Assembly (NCBI GenBank): GCA_022780745.1
Contig: JALEVB010000057.1
Coordinates: 1 to 32,162, forward strand
Length of the DNA: 32,162 nucleotides
Origin: Erysipelotrichaceae bacterium
GTDB taxonomy: Bacteria > Bacillota_I > Bacilli_A > Erysipelotrichales > Erysipelotrichaceae
Direction: 5' to 3'
The notes beneath the pieces are model-generated. The model saw only the letters and a list, made by a program, of their open reading frames with translations. It did not search any database and was not told where the DNA came from. Below are positions 10,088 through 17,745 of the stretch, piece after piece; position 1 is the first letter of the stretch, and the number at the start of each line of letters is the position of its first letter. The position numbers were made by a program, and so were the translations under genes.

Positions 10088-10729
10088 ATGAGAATGCGTA
10101 AGAAAAAATGGGCTGATCCATTTATTGAAAGTAATCCCCAGTTTGTGATCCCTGATCCTCAAGCATATAAAGGAAAATGGAAAGAAAAGTTTAATAAAGA
10201 TATCTTGCATGTTGAAATCGGTACTGGTAAGGGTGATTATTTTATTAATATGGCTACAATGTATCCTGATGAAGCCTGGTTAGGTATTGAAAAGGATCAT
10301 AGCTGTGGAGCAGTAGCTGCTAAAAAGTCGATCGATGCCAATTTAGCTAATCAGTTAATGATCATAGATGATGCCAGTGAACTTACTGACTGGTTTGATA
10401 ATAAAGAAATTGATGTTATTCATTTGAATTTTAGTGATCCATGGCCTAAAAAAAGAAATAGTAAGCGTAGATTGTCTCATAATTCTTTTTTAAAAAAGTA
10501 TTATGATTTGTTAAGTGATGATGGTCAAATCATTTTAAAGACAGATAATGCTAAATTTTTTGAGTTTTCTTTAGTAGAACTAACACATAATAATTTTAGT
10601 TTAGAAAATGTCTGGGTCAACTTTCGACAAGAAGAGCATCCAGAGGATGCTATTACTGAATATGAAAGTAAGTTTATTAGTTTAAATCAGCCAATTTATC
10701 GAGCTATTTTTGTTAAAGTGATCAAATAA
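10088..10729 (+). CDS. trmB: tRNA (guanine-N7-)-methyltransferase
   Basis: VEIGTGKGDY SAM motif, LNFSDPWPKKRNSKRRL signature. Confidence 0.96.
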   Translation: MRMRKKKWADPFIESNPQFVIPDPQAYKGKWKEKFNKDILHVEIGTGKGDYFINMATMYPDEAWLGIEKDHSCGAVAAKKSIDANLANQLMIIDDASELTDWFDNKEIDVIHLNFSDPWPKKRNSKRRLSHNSFLKKYYDLLSDDGQIILKTDNAKFFEFSLVELTHNNFSLENVWVNFRQEEHPEDAITEYESKFISLNQPIYRAIFVKVIK

Positions 10730-10738
10730 GCTAAATTA

Positions 10739-10747
10739 TGTTATAAT
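10739..10747 (+). promoter_or_regulatory. Extended -10 promoter TG-T-TATAAT
   Basis: Consensus extended -10 with predicted TSS about 14 nt before ATG 10768. Confidence 0.5.
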
Positions 10748-10767
10748 ACTAAATGGTGATCAACAAT

Positions 10768-11484
10768 ATGAAGAAAATCATGTTATTACTTTTATGTTTA
10801 TTATTAACAGGATGCAGTAATCAGAATACTATTGATATTCAGTCAGCGTTTGATGAAGCAATCAATAGTGCTATTGCTTTGCCAAGTGGTATTGCTGATA
10901 ACAATAAGAATTATTATGCATATTATTTAGAACCCGAGATTGGCAGGATATATAGTGATGAAACCAGTAGTATCTTTAAGTATCATGATACTAAATTTAT
11001 TATGAACTTGAATATCAGCAAGATCGTTAATGCTATGAATTATGGTGATATCATTCCAAAGACGATCAAGCTGGATGACAATTATCTGGTGGCTTATAAT
11101 ACGGGTACATATTATGACTATGATAATAGTGTCTATGATTATGAAGCTATGATCTATCAGCTGAATAATGATACATATTATGTATGTCTGGATACTAAGT
11201 ATGTTACTTTAGCTGCTAAGGGCAGTATCCTTCAAATGCTTGAAGTTATTAAGCCTATGCTGAAAATAGCTAAAACGATAAGAATAGATAATGAAAATAT
11301 CATGGTTGCTTATAGTGCTAAGGAAAGAATTTCATTTGAAAGTGAAGAATTAAAACTATTTGATGAAGTAATACCTAGTGATGGCAAGGTGCAGGAAATG
11401 GTAGATATGGTTGAAAAACCTCAGGATACTAATGCACCTGTATATGATCCTGATGAGTTTTATCAATCTGATGATTTGAATTAG
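10768..11484 (+). CDS. Lipoprotein of unknown function
   Basis: Signal peptide and lipobox MKKIMLLLLCLLLTGC. Start moved from 10753 to 10768: the upstream ATG lies at the predicted TSS and GGTGAT (10755-10760) serves the 10768 ATG. Confidence 0.75.
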   Translation: MKKIMLLLLCLLLTGCSNQNTIDIQSAFDEAINSAIALPSGIADNNKNYYAYYLEPEIGRIYSDETSSIFKYHDTKFIMNLNISKIVNAMNYGDIIPKTIKLDDNYLVAYNTGTYYDYDNSVYDYEAMIYQLNNDTYYVCLDTKYVTLAAKGSILQMLEVIKPMLKIAKTIRIDNENIMVAYSAKERISFESEELKLFDEVIPSDGKVQEMVDMVEKPQDTNAPVYDPDEFYQSDDLN

Positions 11485-11555
11485 AATTATTTATTTAGTT
11501 ATTTAAAATTTTAGCTAAATATAATAAAATAAATTAAGATAAAGGAGAAATGATT

Positions 11556-12320
11556 ATGTTTAAGAAGTTACAAAACCTTTTATTTGAAGATGAAGAAATC
11601 GAAATGGAAGATGAAGAAGAATATTTCGAAGAAGAGGTTAAGCCAGTAAAGAAAACTAAAAAAGAAAAACCTGTAATTGAAGATAATTTCGAAAAAGAAG
11701 TTGTTGTAAATAAACCAGTTAAACCTGTTGAACAGCCAAAAGAAGTACATGTTGCTCCTAAACCAGTTGAAACTGTGAAAGTTGAAAAGAAGGAAGAGAT
11801 CGTTAAACCTAAGAATAGTTCTTTAGGTATTGCTATTGATGATATTCAAGAGTATAAACCAAAACCTAAACCTGTTCAAAATACTGCTAATACTGTAAAA
11901 CCACGTAAGGCGGTAAAAATTGAAGCAAATTCTACTTATGAGAAGAAACCAGTTATTAGTCCTATTTTTGGTATAAGCGAAAAAGATATGGCTTCATTGG
12001 TCAATAGTTCAATTCCTCGTAAGAATACTACAGAAAATGCTCCTAAATTAGATACAGTTATCTCACCTATGTATGGTATTGACAAAGATGATGAACCACA
12101 GACGATTACTGATACTGTTACTCAACCAGTGTCAAGTGCAAAAGAAGTGGAAGCTGAAGATAATATTCCAGTATTCTCATTAGATGATATTCTAGCTTCA
12201 CGTGATGAGCAGGATCGTCAGTCTAAGTTAAATGATAAAACAAATGATAAGAAAGAAATCGATAAGACTACAGTTATGAATAATCGTAATTTTAGTTTAT
12301 TTGATGATGATGAGGAATAA
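11556..12320 (+). CDS. Uncharacterised acidic/Pro-Lys-rich, probably disordered protein with duplicated ISP[IM][FY]GI motif
   Basis: AAGGAG at 11542-11547 gives 8-nt spacing to ATG 11556 (preferred over 11550); low-complexity sequence; ISPIFGI and ISPMYGI copies; acidic tail FSLFDDDEE. Confidence 0.7.
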   Translation: MFKKLQNLLFEDEEIEMEDEEEYFEEEVKPVKKTKKEKPVIEDNFEKEVVVNKPVKPVEQPKEVHVAPKPVETVKVEKKEEIVKPKNSSLGIAIDDIQEYKPKPKPVQNTANTVKPRKAVKIEANSTYEKKPVISPIFGISEKDMASLVNSSIPRKNTTENAPKLDTVISPMYGIDKDDEPQTITDTVTQPVSSAKEVEAEDNIPVFSLDDILASRDEQDRQSKLNDKTNDKKEIDKTTVMNNRNFSLFDDDEE

Positions 12321-12326
12321 TTATCG

Positions 12327-13634
12327 ATGATATATTTTATTGGAATTAAAGGTACAGGCATGTCTGCCTTAGCCTGTATTTTACATGATCTAGGTTATGA
12401 AGTGGCAGGCAGTGATTTAAAGAAACATTTTTTTACTGAAGAACCTTTAGTTGCTAGAAATATAAGAATTGATGAATTCAATGCTTCTAATATTAAAGAC
12501 AATATGACTGTTATTATTGGTAATGCTTTCAAGAATGATTTTTGTGAAGCTAAAGCTGCTTTAGAAAATCCTAGTTGCAAGTGTTATCGTTATCATGAAT
12601 TCTTAGGTGAATTAATGAAAGATTATAGTACGGTATGTGTTGCTGGAAGTCATGGAAAAACAACTACTACAGGTATGCTTTCAAGTGTGATGAATCAAAG
12701 TAAGCCATGTGGTTATTTAATTGGTGATGGTAGTGGCTATATTGCTTCAGATGCACAGTATCTATGTGTTGAAGCGTGCGAATATCGTCGCCATTTTTTA
12801 GCATATCATCCAGATTATGCCATTATTACTAATGTTGAGATCGATCATGTTGATTATTATAAATCAACAGAAGATTATCGTTTAGCTTATGAACAGTTTG
12901 CTAAAAACATTAAAAAAGCTTTAGTAATTTGTGGTGATGATAGTGAAGCTAGAAAACTTGATTTATCAGTTAAGCATTACTGGTATGGTTTAGAGGATAA
13001 TAATGATTTTGTAGCCAAGAACATTATAGAATCAACGACCCATGTCGAATATGATGTATATTTTGAAAATAAATTTATATATCACTTTAATTTGCCATTT
13101 GTTGGTAAGCATTTGATTTATAATTCCTTAGCAACTATTGCAATTGGTATCCTAGAAGGTTTAGATTGCAAAGATATTGAAATTGGTCTAAATCATTTTA
13201 AGGGTGTAAAAAGAAGATTTGTTGTTGAAAAACATGGTGATAATATCTTTATTGATGATTATGCTCATCATCCTACGGAAGTAAAAGTTACGATCGAAGC
13301 TGCTAAGAAAAGATTTCCAGATAAGAAATTAGTAGCTATATTTAAACCACATCGTGTATCTAGGGTATTTCATTTTGCTAATGAATTTGCTAGTGCCTTG
13401 AAACTGGCAGATAAGATATATTTATGTGATTTTACTAGTATTGATGATAAAGAAGAGGGTATCGATATAGATATCACTTATTTACAAAGGCTTGTTGAAG
13501 GATCAAGAGTTATACCAGAAAATGATGAAGGAGCTAAGATCTTAGCTACAGAAGCTCCTTGTGTTTATTTGTTTATGTCTAGTAAAGATATATATGGATT
13601 AGCAGAGTTAGTAAAGCGTTATCAAAAAGATTGA
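12327..13634 (+). CDS. murC: UDP-N-acetylmuramate--L-alanine ligase
   Basis: Mur ligase motifs: FIGIKGTGMSALA, GSHGKTTTTGML, NVEIDHVDYY, DDYAHHPTEV. Confidence 0.93.
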   Translation: MIYFIGIKGTGMSALACILHDLGYEVAGSDLKKHFFTEEPLVARNIRIDEFNASNIKDNMTVIIGNAFKNDFCEAKAALENPSCKCYRYHEFLGELMKDYSTVCVAGSHGKTTTTGMLSSVMNQSKPCGYLIGDGSGYIASDAQYLCVEACEYRRHFLAYHPDYAIITNVEIDHVDYYKSTEDYRLAYEQFAKNIKKALVICGDDSEARKLDLSVKHYWYGLEDNNDFVAKNIIESTTHVEYDVYFENKFIYHFNLPFVGKHLIYNSLATIAIGILEGLDCKDIEIGLNHFKGVKRRFVVEKHGDNIFIDDYAHHPTEVKVTIEAAKKRFPDKKLVAIFKPHRVSRVFHFANEFASALKLADKIYLCDFTSIDDKEEGIDIDITYLQRLVEGSRVIPENDEGAKILATEAPCVYLFMSSKDIYGLAELVKRYQKD

Positions 13635-13659
13635 AAATTTTTTCATAATGTATTATAAT
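13631..13659 (+). promoter_or_regulatory. Sigma-A-type promoter TTGAAA-N17-TATAAT
   Basis: -35 at 13631-13636, -10 at 13654-13659; predicted TSS about 13 nt before ATG 13679. Confidence 0.55.
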
Positions 13660-13678
13660 GCACATGGATGGTGATTTT

Positions 13679-14038
13679 ATGGATGCTTTATTAAATGCTT
13701 TATATTTAGTATGTGAACAATTAGTACCTATTGTTTTGACTGTATTACTGATAATGTTATGTATATTGATCAATAAAGCAGTAAAGCTGGTTCAATCGCT
13801 TACTAAAACAGTAGACAATTTAGAAAAGACCATAAATCTTGTTGATACTTCAATTGAAAAAGTACAGGCTCCTTTAGATACTGCTGTCAAGCTAAGTCAT
13901 AGTGTTGATAATCTTCATGATAGTGCAGTAGAATCTATTGATAAAGCTAAAACTTATATCAATGATAATATTGACAATGTCAAAGAATTTGTTAATGAAA
14001 AAATTAGTAAAGGAGAAAAGAGCGATGACGGAAAATAA
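13679..14038 (+). CDS. DUF948/YtxG-like membrane protein
   Basis: N-terminal TM then coiled-coil with repeated V/L heptads; located directly after murC. Start moved to 13679 because the ATG at 13658 overlaps the -10; GGTGAT at 13670-13675. Confidence 0.65.
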   Translation: MDALLNALYLVCEQLVPIVLTVLLIMLCILINKAVKLVQSLTKTVDNLEKTINLVDTSIEKVQAPLDTAVKLSHSVDNLHDSAVESIDKAKTYINDNIDNVKEFVNEKISKGEKSDDGK

Positions 14039-14660
14039 CGATGTTAAGAAAGATGCTGTAGATTCAATTGAAAAGACAGTTGAAGATCTAAAAAAGAAGA
14101 TCGAAGAAATTTCTAATGAAGAACAGGTAGTTGTAGAAAACAAAGATGTTGAAGTTAATGAAGCAAATAAAGCTCAGAATGAATTTAAGGAAAAAGCTAC
14201 TAATATCTTAAATACAGCTATTGAACAGATCAATAAATTAAATGATAAAGTTAAAAATGATGAAGAATTAAAAGAATATGCTAAAAAGATCCAAACTATT
14301 GCTTTAGAAGCTGTTGAGAATTTGAAAAAGTATTATGAACAATTCATCAATGATCCTAAAGTTGCTCAAACATATGCTGATGCTAAGGAAAGATTTATAG
14401 AAGCATATGAAAAACTAGAAGATTTTACTGGTGTTCAGATCAATAAATTAAAAGAAAATGAAGATTTCATGAATGTTGTCAATAATGTTAATGAATCTGT
14501 TAATAAAGGTCTTGATAAATTAAATGAATTTACAAGTCGTCCTGATGTGCAAAAAAAGATCGATAAAGCAAAAGATCAGGCAATTAATTTAGCTGAGAAG
14601 TCAACTGAAGCATTAAAGAAATGGTTAAAGAATGATAAGAAAGAGTCTGATAATGACTAG
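14025..14660 (+). CDS. YtxH-like coiled-coil protein
   Basis: AAAGGAG at 14009-14015 precedes ATG 14025 (MTENNDVKKD), in frame with the listed ORF; overlaps previous CDS by 14 nt; helical K/E/A-rich sequence. Confidence 0.6.
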   Translation: MTENNDVKKDAVDSIEKTVEDLKKKIEEISNEEQVVVENKDVEVNEANKAQNEFKEKATNILNTAIEQINKLNDKVKNDEELKEYAKKIQTIALEAVENLKKYYEQFINDPKVAQTYADAKERFIEAYEKLEDFTGVQINKLKENEDFMNVVNNVNESVNKGLDKLNEFTSRPDVQKKIDKAKDQAINLAEKSTEALKKWLKNDKKESDND

Positions 14661-14672
14661 AGGTATCGCAAA

Positions 14673-15662
14673 GTGAAAAGAGTTACGATATATGATGTTG
14701 CTAAGGAAGCTGGAGTATCTTTAGCAACGGTTTCTAGAGTTATTAATGGCTCTGATGTTGTAAAAGCTCCTACTAAAAGTAAAGTTGAAGCTGCTATTGA
14801 AAGATTAGGATATAAACCAAATGCGATTGCTCAGGGTTTAGCTTTATCTAAAACTACTACGATTGGTTTAGTTATTCCTGAGGCTAGTTATACTTATATT
14901 GGTCAAATCATTAATGGTTTGATCGATGTTGCAAAAATCTATAACTATAATATAATATTACATACGATAACTGAAGGTATTACTGATCTAAATGATGTTA
15001 TCGAAACGATCATTAGATCAAGAGTAGATGGTGTTATTGTCTATAATGATAAATTAGTTATTGATAGAATGGAAGAAATCAGCAAATACAATATTCCTAT
15101 CGTTATCATTGGTAAAAAGACTAGTGGTGAGATGGTTAGCAGTGTTTATGTTGATATTGAAAAAGCTATCTATGAGTTAGTTAATAACTATTTAGATAAG
15201 GGTATTGATGATATTGCAATTATACAAGATCGCAAGAATCAGTATTCTATTAACCAAATGATCAAAGGTGCATCATTGGCATTTGAACAGCATGGTAAGA
15301 AATTTAAGAATTATCTGGAAATTGATGCTGCAACTAGAACTTCTTATAAGTTTATGTCTAAGTATTTGAAGAATAACAAGCATGATCTGATCATAGCTCA
15401 TCGCGATTCACAAGCAATGGCTATTATCAATGCAGCCAAGGAAAATGGCTTGAGTGTACCTGAAGATATTGAAGTAGTATGTGCTATTGATACAAAATAT
15501 AACTCAATGATGAGACCACAGATTTCAAGTTTCTCAATTCCTTCATATGATTTGGGAGCTGTGGCAATGCGTATCATGACTAAGATGCTACATGATGAAA
15601 AGATCGATGATCAGGAAATAGAATTAAGTTATCTATATACTCCTCGTCAATCTACAAAATAA
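14673..15662 (+). CDS. ccpA: LacI/GalR family transcriptional regulator, CcpA-like
   Basis: HTH TIYDVAKEAGVSLATVSRVING, KPNAIAQGLALSKTTTIGLVIP; GTG start; gene order between murC/ytxGH-like genes and tyrS. Confidence 0.65.
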   Translation: MKRVTIYDVAKEAGVSLATVSRVINGSDVVKAPTKSKVEAAIERLGYKPNAIAQGLALSKTTTIGLVIPEASYTYIGQIINGLIDVAKIYNYNIILHTITEGITDLNDVIETIIRSRVDGVIVYNDKLVIDRMEEISKYNIPIVIIGKKTSGEMVSSVYVDIEKAIYELVNNYLDKGIDDIAIIQDRKNQYSINQMIKGASLAFEQHGKKFKNYLEIDAATRTSYKFMSKYLKNNKHDLIIAHRDSQAMAIINAAKENGLSVPEDIEVVCAIDTKYNSMMRPQISSFSIPSYDLGAVAMRIMTKMLHDEKIDDQEIELSYLYTPRQSTK

Positions 15663-15664
15663 AA

Positions 15665-15880
15665 GCGATGAATAGAATTAGTACTTATATTGATTAATTT
15701 ATTAGAGAGATCGTGGATGGTGAAAACGATCAATATTGATATGAGGAAATACGGTCTAGGAGCATTTTGTTAAAGCAAACGTGGATCAAGCGTTAATTGG
15801 TAATAGAGGGCATATCTTTGATATGAACTAAGGTGGTACCGCGTATTATACGTCCTTAGCAATAGGGGCGTTTTTTATTT
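15665..15880 (+). ncRNA. T-box leader (tyrosine, specifier UAC) upstream of tyrS
   Basis: Stem I apical stem GATCGT...ACGATC with GGATGGTGAAA loop, specifier TAC at 15750-15752, stem III CATATC-TTT-GATATG, T-box AAGGTGGTACCGCG at 15830-15843, terminator CGTCC...GGGGCG-TTTTTT. Confidence 0.95.
15851..15877 (+). terminator. T-box-controlled terminator
   Basis: CGTCC TTAGCAATA GGGGCG TTTTTT (one U-G wobble). Confidence 0.85.
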
Positions 15881-15904
15881 GTTAAATATTAAGGAGAAAA
15901 GAAA

Positions 15905-17149
15905 ATGACATTTTATGAAGAATTAAAAGCAAGGGGTTTAATTAAGGATGTTATCGATGAACCAACATTAATTGAACAACTAAACAAACCATGTACAGTT
16001 TATATTGGTTTTGACCCAACAGCTGACTGTTTACATGTTGGTCATCTACAACAGATCTGTATCTTAAAAAGATGGCAAAATGCTGGGCATAATGTAATTG
16101 CTTTAGCAGGTGGAGCAACTGGTATGATTGGTGATCCTAAACCAACACTTGAAAGAAAGCTATTATCAGCTCAAGAGATCACTCATAATGTTCAAGCTAT
16201 CAAGAAGCAATTAGGACATTTTTTGGATTTTGAAAATAGCAGTGCCAGATTAGTTGATAACTATGAATGGTTAGGACATATGAATCTAGTAGATTTCTTA
16301 AGAGATTATGGTAAATTCTTTAATGTAAACTATATGATCAATAAAGATACAATTGCTAGAAGACTTGAAACAGGTATTAGTTTTACTGAATTTACTTATA
16401 CGATCTTACAGGCAATTGATTTCTTGAAACTATATCAGAATTATAACTGTACTATTCAGCTTGGTGGTAGTGATCAATGGGGTAATTTAGTTAGTGGTAC
16501 AGATCTAATTAGAAAAGTATGTGGATCTGATACTAAAGTATATGGTATTACATCACCATTATTGACTAAATCTGATGGTGGTAAGTTTGGTAAGACAGAA
16601 AGTGGTACTGTATGGTTAAGTAAAGAAAGAACTAGTGCTTATGAATTCTATCAATTCTGGGTTAATACTAGTGATGCTGATATTATTAACTATATGAAAC
16701 GTTTGAGCTTTAAGTCTTTAGATGAGATTGCTCAATTAGAAGAAAGCTTAAAAGCTGCTCCTGAAAAACGTGAAGCACAAAAAGCATTTGCAGCTGAAAT
16801 GACAGAAATGGTTCATGGAAAACAAGGATTAGAAGAAGCATTGAAGATCACTTCTACTTTCTTCAATGGTAATATCAATGATCTAACGGTTGATGAATTA
16901 AGAAGTGGTTTAAAAAATGCTAAGAAGTTTACGGTTGAAAGTGGAACTCTATTGGTTGATGCTTTAGTACAAGGTGGTATTTGTGCTAGTAAAAGAGAAG
17001 CTAGAGATCTAGTTAAACAAGGTTCTATTCAGGTAAATGGTGCTAAAGTCAACGCTATTGATGCAACATTAACAAAAGATGCTGCTTATAATAATGAATT
17101 TAGTATTATTAAAAAGGGCAAGAAGAACTATTTTGTTTGTGAGTTTTAA
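15905..17149 (+). CDS. tyrS: Tyrosyl-tRNA synthetase
   Basis: YIGFDPTADCLHVGHL (HIGH), KFGKTESGTVWL (KMSKS-like), C-terminal S4 domain. Confidence 0.98.
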   Translation: MTFYEELKARGLIKDVIDEPTLIEQLNKPCTVYIGFDPTADCLHVGHLQQICILKRWQNAGHNVIALAGGATGMIGDPKPTLERKLLSAQEITHNVQAIKKQLGHFLDFENSSARLVDNYEWLGHMNLVDFLRDYGKFFNVNYMINKDTIARRLETGISFTEFTYTILQAIDFLKLYQNYNCTIQLGGSDQWGNLVSGTDLIRKVCGSDTKVYGITSPLLTKSDGGKFGKTESGTVWLSKERTSAYEFYQFWVNTSDADIINYMKRLSFKSLDEIAQLEESLKAAPEKREAQKAFAAEMTEMVHGKQGLEEALKITSTFFNGNINDLTVDELRSGLKNAKKFTVESGTLLVDALVQGGICASKREARDLVKQGSIQVNGAKVNAIDATLTKDAAYNNEFSIIKKGKKNYFVCEF

Positions 17150-17174
17150 GTGCTATGAAAAATAGCACTTTTTT
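17148..17174 (+). terminator. Rho-independent terminator after tyrS
   Basis: AAGTGCTAT-GAAAA-ATAGCACTT plus T-run. Confidence 0.85.
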
Positions 17175-17182
17175 GTTATAAT
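17174..17182 (+). promoter_or_regulatory. Extended -10 promoter TG-T-TATAAT
   Basis: TATAAT 17177-17182 preceded by TGT; predicted TSS about 14 nt before ATG 17203. Confidence 0.5.
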
Positions 17183-17202
17183 CATCTAGAGGTGAAAACT
17201 AA

Positions 17203-17745
17203 ATGTTTAAAAAGATATTAGTTGTAGTAATGCTTATTAGTTTATCAGCATGCTCATATTTTAATAAAAAGGATATTGCAGCTGAAGACTCTTTATATCA
17301 GGCATATTACAATTCAATAAAAGATAATAGTAAATATACAGCTAATAATAATTATTTTAAGATCAGTGCTGAGATGAGTCAGTTACCACAAGGTAATTAT
17401 TTATATTATGTCTTTATTGATGAACCACAGATCGCTATGTATGATATCAAGGTCATGATCATGGAAGATGGTTTTATTATGAATGAAGATAGTGATCTTT
17501 TAGCTACCGTAGGTATTGTTGATGATACTGAGGTCAATATGATCCCATATCAGGTGGATAGTACTTTAGGTTATCAGAAGGGTATTGTTTTAAGTGGCAA
17601 TGCTTCAGCTGAAGAAGTGTTATTGGATGTACTAGTAACATGGAATAATGAGAATATGACTAAGTCTTTTAGGGAATTCTATCAGATAAAGTTAAATATG
17701 AATGGATTTGATTTGATAAGTAACGAAAGTGATGGAACTAATTAA
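17203..17745 (+). CDS. Lipoprotein of unknown function
   Basis: Signal peptide/lipobox MFKKILVVVMLISLSAC; GGTGA SD. Confidence 0.75.
   Translation: MFKKILVVVMLISLSACSYFNKKDIAAEDSLYQAYYNSIKDNSKYTANNNYFKISAEMSQLPQGNYLYYVFIDEPQIAMYDIKVMIMEDGFIMNEDSDLLATVGIVDDTEVNMIPYQVDSTLGYQKGIVLSGNASAEEVLLDVLVTWNNENMTKSFREFYQIKLNMNGFDLISNESDGTN

Noticed and set aside
13938-14024. N-terminal 29-aa extension of the YtxH-like ORF
   Set aside because: The in-frame ATG at 14025 has an AAAGGAG SD; the extension overlaps the preceding CDS.
15719-15734. cre-like sequence TGAAAACGATCAAT near the CcpA-like gene
   Set aside because: It is part of the T-box stem I apical loop and lacks the final CA of the cre consensus.
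10768-17745. Paralogy between the two lipoproteins (10768 and 17203)
   Set aside because: Only the lipobox and general Tyr/Asp richness are shared; no convincing aligned blocks by eye.
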